Of a stretch of DNA of 64,000 nucleotides, positions 16,100 to 24,610 are shown one piece after another. The notes beneath the pieces were generated by a model that was not told the origin of the DNA, ran no database searches, and worked only from the letters and a program-made list of their open reading frames with translations. This stretch comes from JAYQKL01 sp049889535 (GTDB taxonomy: Bacteria; Pseudomonadota; Alphaproteobacteria; RS24), in the NCBI GenBank assembly GCA_049889535.1, contig JBMHDF010000018.1:248001-312000 (forward strand). Reading direction: 5' to 3'. Numbering within the stretch: position 1 is the stretch's first letter; the number at the start of each line of letters is the position of its first letter. Position numbers and translations under genes: made by a program.

Positions 16100-17964
16100 A
16101 CGGCTCCGATTTCTGGCGCGGGCGATGGCGGAATATAAACATCTTTGGATTGCGGGTCGCGCTCAAGTATTTTTTCCATCATATCGCGCGCGATTGGCGC
16201 CGCGGTTTTAGACCCACTGCCCCCATGTTCAACCACTACCGCAATGGCATATTTAGGGTTATCGACTGGTGCAAAACCAACAAACAAAGCATGGTCGCGC
16301 AAATGCCACGGCAGGTCTTCATTTTTGACAATGCCTTCCTCACGCTCGGCAGCGCTGATACGGCGGACTTGCACTGTGCCAGTTTTACCCGCCATTTTTT
16401 GCCCTTTAACATTTAAATCCGGCATATATGCCGTGCCATCGGCATCATGCGTGACGGCGCGCATCGCCGCATGAATAACGCGCAAGTCTTTTTCATTCAC
16501 ACGAAGCGGTTCAAATTCAGGGGTGTTTTTGACCTCCCCGCCCATGGCATAAACCAGATTTGGTGACACTTTTTTGCGCCCATTAGCCAACCGCGAAACC
16601 ATATGCACAAGTTGCAATGGGGTGGCCAATAAATACCCTTGCCCAATACCTGTAATCAAAGTTTCACCTTTTTGCCAAAGCGCATCTAAATTCGCGCGCT
16701 TCCAGTCGCGCGAGGGCACAATGCCGCTTTTCTCACCAATGGTTTCAATATCGGTACGCGCGCCCAAACCAAATTCACGGGCAATTTTTGCGATTGGCTC
16801 AATGCCAATCCGGCGGGCAAGCTCATAAAAATAAACATCACAGGAATGTTTAATCGCATCATGTAAGTCAATGTCACCATGCCCCTCATCAAACCAACAA
16901 TGGAAAATATCCTGCCCATATTCATATTTTGCCGAACAATTAATTTTCTCATCAACTGAGATAGCCCCTGTCTCTAGCCCAGCTAAAGCGACCAGCATTT
17001 TAAATGTTGAACCGGGCGGGTATTGCCCAGACACAGCTTTATTCAAGAGTGGCTTTCTATCATCTGCGAGCAAACTATCCCAATATTTTTGCGAAATCCC
17101 AACATTGAAATCATTTGGATTATAAGAAGGCGTGGATGCAAGCGCGAGAATATCCCCAGAATGTATCTCCATCACCGCCACAGCACCGCTTTGTTCGGCC
17201 ATGCGTTGGGTGGCGAATTTTTGTAATTCAGAGTCAAGTGTCAGCACAATATCCGCTCCCGCCACACCCGGATTGCGGTCTAATTCACGCACCACACGCC
17301 CAACATTATTGACCTCCACCCGATGATTGCCTGGCTCACCGCGCAAAAGATCATCTAATTTATTTTCAATGCCGTTTTTGCCAACCTTAAAGCCTTCTAG
17401 TTTCAGCAAAGGGTCATCATCATATAAATCTTCTCGCGTTGGCATGCCGACATAACCAACAATATGCGCAAACTCAGCCGCCAACGGATAATAACGCCGC
17501 TCCCCAACACGCGTTTCTATACCCGGCAAATGGGGCAAATGAACATTGACGGCGGCAAATTCTTCCCATGTTAGATTTTCAGTAACCATGAGCGGGATAA
17601 ATTCTTTTGTACGCGGAATATCGCGTAAAAGCTGGCGCCGTCGACGGTCAGATATTCGTACCAAGCGCGAAAGTTTACGGATGGTTTCATCAGGGTCCTG
17701 CGCATGTTCAGCGACCATCAAAACCTGAAAATTAGGCCTGTTAACGGCAATTTCGTGACCAAAGCGATCAAAAATCCGCCCTCGTGTTGGCGCCAATAAG
17801 CGAACATTAATCCGGTTTTCTTCTGCCCGCATGGTGTAGTCGTGAGAGCGTGTCACTTGCAAATAATATAATCGCCCCGCCAAAAGTGACATGAGACCAA
17901 TTTGGCTCACGCCAATCAGGAGGGAGCGGCGCGTGATTTTATGAATTTCTTCATCACTCTGCAT
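16096..17964 (-). CDS. mrdA: Penicillin-binding protein 2 (transpeptidase)
   Basis: Cross-links peptidoglycan during elongation, with RodA. The ATG at 17964 follows the mreD stop after one base and gives 622 residues; the longer frame (18012) would overlap mreD. An N-terminal anchor (SLLIGVSQIGLMSLLAGRLYYL) precedes the pedestal domain beginning with ENRINVRLLAPTRGRIFDR. Transpeptidase motifs are STFK (catalytic Ser), SCD (the SxN position) and KTGT. Length and order match class B PBP2. Confidence 0.96.
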   Translation of the reverse strand: MQSDEEIHKITRRSLLIGVSQIGLMSLLAGRLYYLQVTRSHDYTMRAEENRINVRLLAPTRGRIFDRFGHEIAVNRPNFQVLMVAEHAQDPDETIRKLSRLVRISDRRRRQLLRDIPRTKEFIPLMVTENLTWEEFAAVNVHLPHLPGIETRVGERRYYPLAAEFAHIVGYVGMPTREDLYDDDPLLKLEGFKVGKNGIENKLDDLLRGEPGNHRVEVNNVGRVVRELDRNPGVAGADIVLTLDSELQKFATQRMAEQSGAVAVMEIHSGDILALASTPSYNPNDFNVGISQKYWDSLLADDRKPLLNKAVSGQYPPGSTFKMLVALAGLETGAISVDEKINCSAKYEYGQDIFHCWFDEGHGDIDLHDAIKHSCDVYFYELARRIGIEPIAKIAREFGLGARTDIETIGEKSGIVPSRDWKRANLDALWQKGETLITGIGQGYLLATPLQLVHMVSRLANGRKKVSPNLVYAMGGEVKNTPEFEPLRVNEKDLRVIHAAMRAVTHDADGTAYMPDLNVKGQKMAGKTGTVQVRRISAAEREEGIVKNEDLPWHLRDHALFVGFAPVDNPKYAIAVVVEHGGSGSKTAAPIARDMMEKILERDPQSKDVYIPPSPAPEIGAV

Positions 17965-17965
17965 A

Positions 17966-18526
17966 TCACCCCCCAATCCCAATCCGAGAGAGGCGCAACT
18001 CAAGGAAATCAAGCAGTTTGGTCATGACCGGAAAAACGGCTAATGTCGCAATATAGGGAATGAGAATAAGCGAGAAATTAAAATAAAAATCATGCTGTAG
18101 CGACACCCCGAAATAAACAATGGCATAGGCGGCAAGCGAGACCAGCGCAAAGCTTATCCAATTCGTCATAAAACTACCCGCAACCAAAATTGTAGCCTGC
18201 GAGCGGGTGTAAAGATGCATCAAAAGCAACACACCCCCCCATAGACCTAAAGGCGTTGCCATTAGCAGATCTTGCATGAGCCCTAAGCCAAAGATTTGCA
18301 TATGGCCGAGCCTGTCCTCTCCCAATACGGAACAAAAGAAAACAATAATCAGTAAAAAATTAGGCATCGCCGATACGCCCCAAAGGCCAGGCAATTGCAC
18401 AGATTGAAAAAGCAAGAACAGCAAAGCCACAATAAATAAAAATAAGCTCCCTGGCCGCGCAGTTTCACGTTGGTTTTGCAAAAAATTAACCAGCCCTGTA
18501 CCTGATTTAAAAGCCATCTCATTCAC
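17966..18526 (-). CDS. mreD: Rod shape-determining protein MreD
   Basis: A 186-residue inner-membrane protein with about five hydrophobic helices, part of the elongasome scaffold. Sequence conservation is low in this family; assignment rests on its position between mreC and mrdA, its length, and the segment FCSVLGEDRLGHMQIFGLGLMQDLLMATPLG, which matches the family's helix-loop pattern. The start overlaps the mreC stop by 8 bases. Confidence 0.88.
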   Translation of the reverse strand: MNEMAFKSGTGLVNFLQNQRETARPGSLFLFIVALLFLLFQSVQLPGLWGVSAMPNFLLIIVFFCSVLGEDRLGHMQIFGLGLMQDLLMATPLGLWGGVLLLMHLYTRSQATILVAGSFMTNWISFALVSLAAYAIVYFGVSLQHDFYFNFSLILIPYIATLAVFPVMTKLLDFLELRLSRIGIGG

Positions 18527-19412
18527 CTTGCCCGTCGACAGGAACGGCTTGTAAAATCACAGGCTCATCTTGCGTGCTTTCGAGAGCCATATTTTGTTGT
18601 CCATGCAAAACACGAACCAGGTTAAGATGGTCCAGTTTCTCAAACAAAATCACAGAAATCGACCCATTCCGCTCTAGGCGAATTTTGCCAATAGGGGTGC
18701 CACTTTGTACTTGCCCACCCAAACCTGACGCTATCACAATATCGCCATCACTTATATTTTGCGTTTCTGTATTAAATAATATTTTTGGCACATCGCTATT
18801 ATCACCAGCCAAAATCGCATTAATACCTGCTGGCTCCACACGCACCGGAATACGACTGTTCAAATCTGTTACCAAAATAACCCGACTGGATAAAACGCCA
18901 ACTGAAACAATGCGCCCAACCAGCCCAAACTGCCCGACAACTGTATCCCCTACTGTCACGCCATCATTATAACCAACATTTAAAACATAGGTTCTGACAA
19001 ACGGCCCGCCTGGGTCAAACATGATTTTCGCCACGATGGATTTTCTCTGCATATCTGGCTGGACATTAAACAGCTCACGATAGTCATCTATCCGGTGACG
19101 CAATATCTCATTTTCAATTTCAATTTGACGAAATTTATCCAGCTCTTTTTTTAATCGATTATTCTCCGAGCGAAGACTTAAATAGTTCTGGGCTAGCGCT
19201 AAAAAATCCTGCGTTAATACCACTGGTCGCGAAACAATATATTTTACCGAATAACTCACATCGGTAAAAACTTGGTGTATGGACTGAAGCGCGGCAGGCT
19301 GATTGCGCGTCAAAATATATAATAAAGCAGAAAGCACCAGCAGGATAATCAAGCGCCGTCTCGAAGACCCTTTTCTTCTTCCACCGCTTGTTCTAATCCC
19401 GCTTTTCACCAT
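18519..19412 (-). CDS. mreC: Rod shape-determining protein MreC
   Basis: A 297-residue bitopic protein with one N-terminal membrane helix (LIILLVLSALLYILT) after a very basic RRKGSSRRR start, a coiled coil around SLRSENNRLKKELDKFRQIEIENEILRHR, and a periplasmic beta-barrel domain with the VGDTVVGQFGLVGRIVSVG and LGGQVQSGTPIGKI segments. It links MreB filaments to PBP2. It is 15 bases after mreB. Confidence 0.95.
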   Translation of the reverse strand: MVKSGIRTSGGRRKGSSRRRLIILLVLSALLYILTRNQPAALQSIHQVFTDVSYSVKYIVSRPVVLTQDFLALAQNYLSLRSENNRLKKELDKFRQIEIENEILRHRIDDYRELFNVQPDMQRKSIVAKIMFDPGGPFVRTYVLNVGYNDGVTVGDTVVGQFGLVGRIVSVGVLSSRVILVTDLNSRIPVRVEPAGINAILAGDNSDVPKILFNTETQNISDGDIVIASGLGGQVQSGTPIGKIRLERNGSISVILFEKLDHLNLVRVLHGQQNMALESTQDEPVILQAVPVDGQGE

Positions 19413-19427
19413 GAGCGCCCATCAATC

Positions 19428-20465
19428 TTAATACACTGATGACAGCACATGTTTCATGGTTTTAATATGTTCAAGCGCGCGCCCTGTGCCAAGTGCCACA
19501 CAAGACAAAGCCTCATCGGCAATGCTCACTGGCAAACCTGTTTCTTCGCGCAGCACTTTATCTAAATTCTTCAACAAAGCACCACCACCAGTTAACACAA
19601 TTCCTTTATCCACAATATCCGCAGCCAGCTCGGGTGGTGTCGCCTCCAGTGCCACTTTGACCGCTTCCACAATCGCACCCACAGGCTCTGCCAAGCTTTC
19701 AGCAATTTCTCGCTGGCTGATTGAGACCTCACGCGGCACGCCATTTGTTAAATCGCGACCCTTAATCTTCATATTTGTTTCACCATTATCTGGCACCGCC
19801 GCTGAGCCAATTTCTTTTTTAATCCGTTCCGCACTGGACTCGCCCAAAAGTAAATTATGATTACGGCGAATATAAGCAATAATGGATTCATTCATTTTAT
19901 CACCACCCACACGCACGGAGCGGGAATAAACAATCCCGCCCAGCGAAAGCACAGCGACTTCTGTCGTGCCGCCACCAATATCAACAATCATGGAACCAGT
20001 CGGCTCAGTAACAGGCAAACCAGCACCAATCGCGGCGGCCATTGGCTCCTCAATCAAATAAACCCGACGCGCGCCAGCAGATAAAGCCGATTCCTGAATG
20101 GCCCGTCTTTCAACAGCGGTTGCGCCTGATGGCACACAAATCACCACTTGTGGGTTGGCAAATGTCCGACGATTATGCACTTTGCGGATAAAATGCTTAA
20201 TCATTTCTTCCGCAACATCAAAATCAGCAATCACCCCATCACGCATGGGGCGAATGGCTTGGATATTGCCAGGTGTGCGCCCGAGCATGAGTTTAGCTTC
20301 GTCGCCAACCGCTAATACTTGATTACGCCCGCCATTATTAAAAATCGCGACCACAGATGGTTCATTTAAAACAATGCCCCGTCCTTTGACATAAACCAAA
20401 GTATTTGCAGTTCCCAAATCAATGGCCATATCTGCCGAGAACATTCCAAGTAAACCGTCTAACAT
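19428..20465 (-). CDS. mreB: Rod shape-determining protein MreB (bacterial actin)
   Basis: Forms membrane-associated filaments that guide lateral wall synthesis. The 345 residues begin with the amphipathic LLGMFSADMAIDLGTANTLVYVKGRG phosphate-1 region. Phosphate-2 is IVDIGGGTTEVAVLSLGG, and the adenosine motif is VLTGGGALLKNL. AAGGGA lies 8 bases before the ATG. The 36-base gap to the leuA stop contains no evident terminator or strong promoter, so read-through from leuA is possible. Confidence 0.97.
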   Translation of the reverse strand: MLDGLLGMFSADMAIDLGTANTLVYVKGRGIVLNEPSVVAIFNNGGRNQVLAVGDEAKLMLGRTPGNIQAIRPMRDGVIADFDVAEEMIKHFIRKVHNRRTFANPQVVICVPSGATAVERRAIQESALSAGARRVYLIEEPMAAAIGAGLPVTEPTGSMIVDIGGGTTEVAVLSLGGIVYSRSVRVGGDKMNESIIAYIRRNHNLLLGESSAERIKKEIGSAAVPDNGETNMKIKGRDLTNGVPREVSISQREIAESLAEPVGAIVEAVKVALEATPPELAADIVDKGIVLTGGGALLKNLDKVLREETGLPVSIADEALSCVALGTGRALEHIKTMKHVLSSVY

Positions 20466-20501
20466 GTTAAGTATCCCTTTATCGTTTTTAACCGCGCAAA
20501 C

Positions 20502-22088
20502 TTATATTCGTAAGGTTGCAATATCATCTGGCGCCTGGCGCAATCGCTTAACCAGCAATTTGTTTAACGCGCTCACATAAGCCCGAGCAGACGCGACCAT
20601 TGTGTCCGTGTCAACCCCACGCCCTGTGACTGTTTTTCCATCCTCACTTAAACGCACACTCACTTCAGCTTGCGCATCCGTGCCTTGCGTGACGGCATGC
20701 ACTTGATACAATTTCAAACGCGCCTCGGTCGGAAACAAAGATTTAATGGCATTAAATGTCGCATCAACTGGCCCATCGCCAGTGGTTTCGGCCTGCTTCA
20801 CCTCACCATCAATTTCCAGCTCCAAAATAGCTTTTTGCGGACCTTTCGAGCCTGCATAAACCTGCAAAGAAACAACCTTGATGCGTTCATCACGCCGCGC
20901 TTCTGCATCATCAACAAGGGCGGCAATATCTTCATCAAAGACCTGCTTTTTCTTATCCGCCAAATCTTTAAAACGCGTAAACGCTTCTTGGAATTCATTA
21001 TCGCCTAGCTGATAGCCCATTTCATTGATTTTCTCACGGAAAGCATGACGACCTGAATGTTTACCCATGACCAAAGAAGATTGCGAAATGCCAACGGATT
21101 CCGGCAGCATAATCTCATAAGTTTGGTTGTTTTTCAGCATGCCATCTTGGTGAATACCACTCTCATGAGCAAACGCATTTTGTCCGACAATGGCTTTGTT
21201 ATATTGGACAGGAAACGCCGTCACCGCCGAAACCAGCTTAGACGCCCGCGTCAAATGCGTGGTGTCAATGCCAGTCCATTGCGGCATTAAATCATGGCGC
21301 ACATTTAACGCCATGACGATTTCTTCCAGCGCCGCATTACCAGCCCGCTCGCCAAGCCCATTAATTGTGCATTCAACCTGGCGCGCACCAGCTCGCACCC
21401 CTGCTAATGAATTGGCCACCGCCAACCCTAAGTCATTATGACAATGGGTTGAAATAATGGCCTTATCAATATTGGGCACCCGCTCGCGCAACATAGTGAT
21501 AATTTCAATATATTCTTCCGGCAAAGTGTAGCCGACTGTATCTGGAATATTGATTGTCGTTGCCCCAGCCTTGACCGCAGTTTCAACGGCGCGACACAAA
21601 AAGTCGCGGTCCGTGCGGGTTGCATCTTCGGGTGACCATTCCACATTATCTGTATATTGGCGCGCCCGGTCCACACTAAAAGCAATGGCTTCTAAAACCT
21701 GCTCAGGCTCCATTTGCAATTTGTGCTTCATATGCACAGGGCTGGTAGAAATAAATGTATGAATCCGACTGCTTTTAGCGGGTTTCAATGCCTGCGCGGC
21801 GCGGTCAATATCTTTTTCACCCGCCCGCGACAAGCCGCAAACAGTTGCGTTTTTCATCAATTTAGCAACTTCTTGCACCGCTTCAAAATCGCCATTAGAA
21901 GCAATCGGGAAACCTGCTTCAATCACATCAACACCCATTTCGTCGAGCATTTCAGCAACACGCAGCTTTTCATCTAATGTCATAGACGCACCAGGCGATT
22001 GCTCCCCATCGCGCAAAGTGGTGTCAAAAATGATAACGCGGTCCTCCGTCGCGCCAATTTTTTGAGCATTGTGGTTTGTGTCAGTCAT
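20502..22088 (-). CDS. leuA: 2-isopropylmalate synthase
   Basis: Condenses 2-ketoisovalerate with acetyl-CoA, the first committed step of leucine synthesis. The 528 residues match the LeuA type 1 enzyme. The catalytic TIM barrel has FDTTLRDGEQSPGASM, the metal-binding HCHNDLGLAVAN, and GLGERAGNAALEE. The subdomain GKHSGRHAFREK and the C-terminal regulatory domain for leucine feedback (from about residue 400) follow. GAGGAAAAACAA precedes the ATG. The unusually informative upstream region is annotated separately. Confidence 0.97.
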   Translation of the reverse strand: MTDTNHNAQKIGATEDRVIIFDTTLRDGEQSPGASMTLDEKLRVAEMLDEMGVDVIEAGFPIASNGDFEAVQEVAKLMKNATVCGLSRAGEKDIDRAAQALKPAKSSRIHTFISTSPVHMKHKLQMEPEQVLEAIAFSVDRARQYTDNVEWSPEDATRTDRDFLCRAVETAVKAGATTINIPDTVGYTLPEEYIEIITMLRERVPNIDKAIISTHCHNDLGLAVANSLAGVRAGARQVECTINGLGERAGNAALEEIVMALNVRHDLMPQWTGIDTTHLTRASKLVSAVTAFPVQYNKAIVGQNAFAHESGIHQDGMLKNNQTYEIMLPESVGISQSSLVMGKHSGRHAFREKINEMGYQLGDNEFQEAFTRFKDLADKKKQVFDEDIAALVDDAEARRDERIKVVSLQVYAGSKGPQKAILELEIDGEVKQAETTGDGPVDATFNAIKSLFPTEARLKLYQVHAVTQGTDAQAEVSVRLSEDGKTVTGRGVDTDTMVASARAYVSALNKLLVKRLRQAPDDIATLRI

Positions 22089-22167
22089 TTGTTTTTCCTC
22101 AGTAATAAAAGTGTTCTTATGCTTGTTTAACCCCCGAGCGAGCCTACCGACTGATGTCGTGTACCCC

Positions 22168-22311
22168 TCAGGGGCTAATTAGGAGGAGCATATATAAATC
22201 TGACAGACAGCCATCCGTACCGACTTGCGGCGCAGAAGCAAGCACAAGCTTTTGAGCTGGCGCATAAGGCACCAAATCACAGCTATATGTCGTGTCGATT
22301 ATCACTTTCAT
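22168..22311 (-). CDS. Candidate leucine leader peptide (47 codons)
   Basis: The ATG at 22311 opens a 47-codon frame beginning MKVIID and ending MLLLISP. It includes a Leu-Leu-Leu-Ile run (CTC CTC CTA ATT) just before the stop, and further leucine codons earlier. A nested ATG at 22191 would give only MLLLISP. AAAGG lies just 2 bases before the first ATG, a poor spacing, and the nested ATG has no visible site. The stop codon sits inside the CCCC-TGA-GGGG hairpin, as expected if ribosome stalling at the leucine codons controls the structure. Inference only. Confidence 0.4.
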   Translation of the reverse strand: MKVIIDTTYSCDLVPYAPAQKLVLASAPQVGTDGCLSDLYMLLLISP

Positions 22312-22364
22312 GACCTTTGACTTAAAAAAGTTAATCTCTCATTTCTGTTTATCTGTCAGGGCAT

Positions 22365-22382
22365 GAAATTGCAAGCAATTTC
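22365..22382. promoter_or_regulatory. Perfect palindrome before leuA promoter, candidate operator
   Basis: GAAATTGC and GCAATTTC are perfect inverted repeats separated by two bases. It lies directly upstream of the -35-like CTGACA of leuA, where LysR-type activators usually bind. It contains AATTGCAA, which is also found twice upstream of the adjacent lysR gene. It is not followed by a U-run on either strand, so a terminator role is unlikely. Confidence 0.45.
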
Positions 22383-22430
22383 AATGGTATTAAACGGGTT
22401 ACCCCTTTAAAAAAATATATTTTTCAAACT

Positions 22431-23369
22431 TTATAAACTGCCCAAAAGCTGCGATTTCATGTGTTGCACATGGTCAATCACAAAATCCATAGCTTGGCGC
22501 ACATGAGAAAGCTTGGCCAAATCTTTGCGCACCAACAACCATAATTCAAACCCGCCCATAACCTCTGGGTCAATCACGCGCTCAAGATTTGGGTTTTTAT
22601 CGCCAAGTACGCAGGGCAAAGCCGAAAGCGCAGAACCATCTTCAATCATGCGCGCGCGCAGAGCCGCAGAAGAAGATCGCGCAATAATTTGCGCGGTTTT
22701 TTCGGCGCGCGATAACCACCATACTGGCCCCACAGGCGGCTCTTCTTCTGCAAAGCCAACCAAAGGACAATCAGATAAATTATTTTTCGCCACTGCTTTT
22801 TTGTCAAACAATCCCGCGTCTCGGTTTTTGGCCGCATATAATCCATAGGCCATATCACCAATTTTGCGCATTAACATATCGCCATCTGTTGGGCGCACAG
22901 CTCGAATGGTCATATCCACATCGCGCAGAGGATTCATAATGCGCGGTGCCGCAGAAGAGCCACCCCAGCCGATAAATTGATCCGATAAAACAGTCAAAGT
23001 CACGCCAGAATGTTGACGATGAAACGCCGCAAGGCCTGTCGCCAACACTTCACTGCTCATAACCTCACTTGCCGAGAGTTTAACCAAGCCGCCGCTTGCC
23101 TGGCCGCCGGCTTGGAAGTCTCGTTCTAACGCAGACAGGTTTTGGTCGACTGGATCCAGCATATCACGCAAGCGCACGCCATTTTGGGTGAGCTGATAGC
23201 CCGAGCGCAACCGCTCAAATAAGCGTGTATCCAGCGCTTCTTCCAAATGCGCAATGCGGCGCAAAACGGTCGTTGTGTTGACGCGCAATTGCTTCGCCGC
23301 CGCCGACAGACTGCCGGCACCAGCCACCGCTAAGAAAAAGCGTAAATCATCCCAATCCATGTTTTTCAT
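22431..23369 (-). CDS. LysR-family transcriptional regulator
   Basis: A 312-residue regulator. The N-terminal winged helix-turn-helix is MDWDDLRFFLAVAGAGSLSAAAKQLRVNTTTVLRRIAHLEEAL, typical of LysR proteins, and is followed by the linker helix and an effector-binding domain with the two alpha/beta subdomains. The DNA-reading helix has NTTTVLRRI where most have S-x-x-x-S-R-x-I. The second ATG (23360) is an equally good start. The inducer is not known. Its place between ilvBNC and leuA, and shared motifs upstream of itself and leuA, suggest a role in branched-chain amino acid control. Confidence 0.9.
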   Translation of the reverse strand: MKNMDWDDLRFFLAVAGAGSLSAAAKQLRVNTTTVLRRIAHLEEALDTRLFERLRSGYQLTQNGVRLRDMLDPVDQNLSALERDFQAGGQASGGLVKLSASEVMSSEVLATGLAAFHRQHSGVTLTVLSDQFIGWGGSSAAPRIMNPLRDVDMTIRAVRPTDGDMLMRKIGDMAYGLYAAKNRDAGLFDKKAVAKNNLSDCPLVGFAEEEPPVGPVWWLSRAEKTAQIIARSSSAALRARMIEDGSALSALPCVLGDKNPNLERVIDPEVMGGFELWLLVRKDLAKLSHVRQAMDFVIDHVQHMKSQLLGSL

Positions 23370-23429
23370 AATTGCAACTATATACTTGCAAAAACGATAA
23401 ATTGCAAATCTGCAAACTATATTTTGCGA
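23370..23429. repeat. Cluster of TTGCAA-like repeats upstream of lysR
   Basis: Five TTGCAA-like hexamers occur in 58 bases: TTGCAA at 23372, 23386 and 23402, CTGCAA at 23410, and TTGCGA at 23424. Two copies are in the longer AATTGCAA. The hexamer is itself palindromic. The spacing of 14 to 16 bases between the first three, and 14 between the last two, suggests a multi-site operator, probably for autoregulation by the LysR protein. Confidence 0.45.
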
Positions 23430-23480
23430 ATATGAAATTAGTAAAAGTGTTGTAATTCAGCAGGTTAAGGATTTTTCATC

Positions 23481-23519
23481 AAAAAAGGCCGCCCATTGCG
23501 TGAACACTGGGCAGCCTTT
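23481..23519 (-). terminator. Intrinsic terminator of the ilvBNC operon
   Basis: On the - strand AAAGGCTGCCCA pairs with TGGGCGGCCTTT around a 12-base loop, followed by an uninterrupted T-run. It starts 28 bases after the ilvC stop and separates the operon from lysR. Confidence 0.9.
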
Positions 23520-23546
23520 AAATGAATATAGCTTGCGAAAAACCTC

Positions 23547-24557
23547 TTAGTTTTTATCCTGGTCGACCAGCTTGTTAGCTGCAATCCATGGCATTTTTGA
23601 CCGCAAATCTGCACCAACTGCCTCAATTGGATGGGCTGCAGAAGCTTTGCGCATTTCTTTAATCTCTTCTTGTCCGCCTTGCATCCAGCGATCGGTAAAT
23701 TTACCGGTTTGGATATCTTCCAAAATACGCTTCATTTCAGCTTTGGTTTCACCGGTCACCACGCGCGGACCGGAAACATATTCCCCAAATTCGGCTGTAT
23801 TGGAAATCGAATAGTTCATATTAGCAATGCCGCCCTCATAAATCAGGTCAACAATCAATTTGACCTCGTGCAGGCATTCAAAATAAGCCATTTCCGGTGG
23901 ATAGCCAGCTTCGGTCAGCGTTTCATAGCCGGCCTTAATCAGCTCCACAACGCCACCGCACAAAACAGCCTGTTCGCCAAATAAATCTGTCTCGCATTCA
24001 TCGCGGAAGGTGGTTTCAATAATGCCTGAACGCCCGCCGCCAACGCCGCAAGCATATGACAAAGCTAAATCGCGCGCTGTGCCAGATGCATCTTGTGCCA
24101 CCGCCACCAAACATGGTACGCCGCCGCCTTTGAGATATTCACCGCGCACCGTATGGCCTGGCCCTTTTGGTGCAACCATAGACACATCCAAATCTGGGCG
24201 GGCTTGAATTAAACCAAAATGAATGGAAAGACCATGAGCAAACATCAATGTGCCACCTTGGCGCAGATTGTCGGCAATATCTGCATTGTAAATGTCTTTT
24301 TGCAATTCATCAGGCGTCAAAATCATGACCACATCGGCCCATGCTGCAGCTTCAGCAATGGTTTTAACCTCTAGCCCTTCAGCTTCTGCTTTCGCTGTCG
24401 AGGCAGAGCCGGCGCGCAAACCAACACATACCTGCTCTACGCCGCTATCTCGCAAGTTCAAAATATGGGCATGGCCTTGTGAGCCATAACCAATAACAGC
24501 CACTTTTTTGGCCTTAATCAGTTCCAAATCCGCATCGCGGTCATACAGCATTTCCAT
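23547..24557 (-). CDS. ilvC: Ketol-acid reductoisomerase, class I
   Basis: NADPH- and Mg2+-dependent isomerisation and reduction in valine and isoleucine synthesis. The 336-residue length marks the short class I form (the enterobacterial class II is about 490). The Rossmann motif is VIGYGSQGHAHILNLRDSG, and the metal and substrate region has FGEQAVLCGG and the ETLTEAGYPPEMAYFEC segment. It is the third gene of ilvB-ilvN-ilvC and is followed by the terminator. Confidence 0.97.
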   Translation of the reverse strand: MEMLYDRDADLELIKAKKVAVIGYGSQGHAHILNLRDSGVEQVCVGLRAGSASTAKAEAEGLEVKTIAEAAAWADVVMILTPDELQKDIYNADIADNLRQGGTLMFAHGLSIHFGLIQARPDLDVSMVAPKGPGHTVRGEYLKGGGVPCLVAVAQDASGTARDLALSYACGVGGGRSGIIETTFRDECETDLFGEQAVLCGGVVELIKAGYETLTEAGYPPEMAYFECLHEVKLIVDLIYEGGIANMNYSISNTAEFGEYVSGPRVVTGETKAEMKRILEDIQTGKFTDRWMQGGQEEIKEMRKASAAHPIEAVGADLRSKMPWIAANKLVDQDKN

Positions 24558-24610
24558 TTGATATCTCCTCGGAAACTAAAATTTGAAAAACATTGACGCC
24601 CTTATAGACC

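Larger units (their letters stand above)
22089..22430 (-). promoter_or_regulatory. leuA upstream regulatory region (candidate operator, promoter and leader)
   Basis: This 342-base gap between lysR and leuA holds, in the - direction: an 18-base palindrome at 22382-22365 (GAAATTGC, TT spacer, GCAATTTC); a -35-like CTGACA at 22359-22354; a weak -10 GATTAA at 22336-22331 after 17 bases; a leader ORF from 22311; and alternative RNA pairings. The CCCC of TTAGCCCC (22178-22171) can form a local CCCC-TGA-GGGG hairpin or pair with GGGGGTTAA (22135-22127). The order operator-promoter-leader-switch-gene resembles an amino-acid attenuator. No clear terminator with a U-run is present. Confidence 0.5.

Noticed and set aside
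22181..22188. AGGAGGAG on + looks like a strong ribosome binding site
   Set aside because: No start codon with an open frame follows at the right distance. It is the reverse complement of the CTC CTC CTA leucine codons in the leader ORF.
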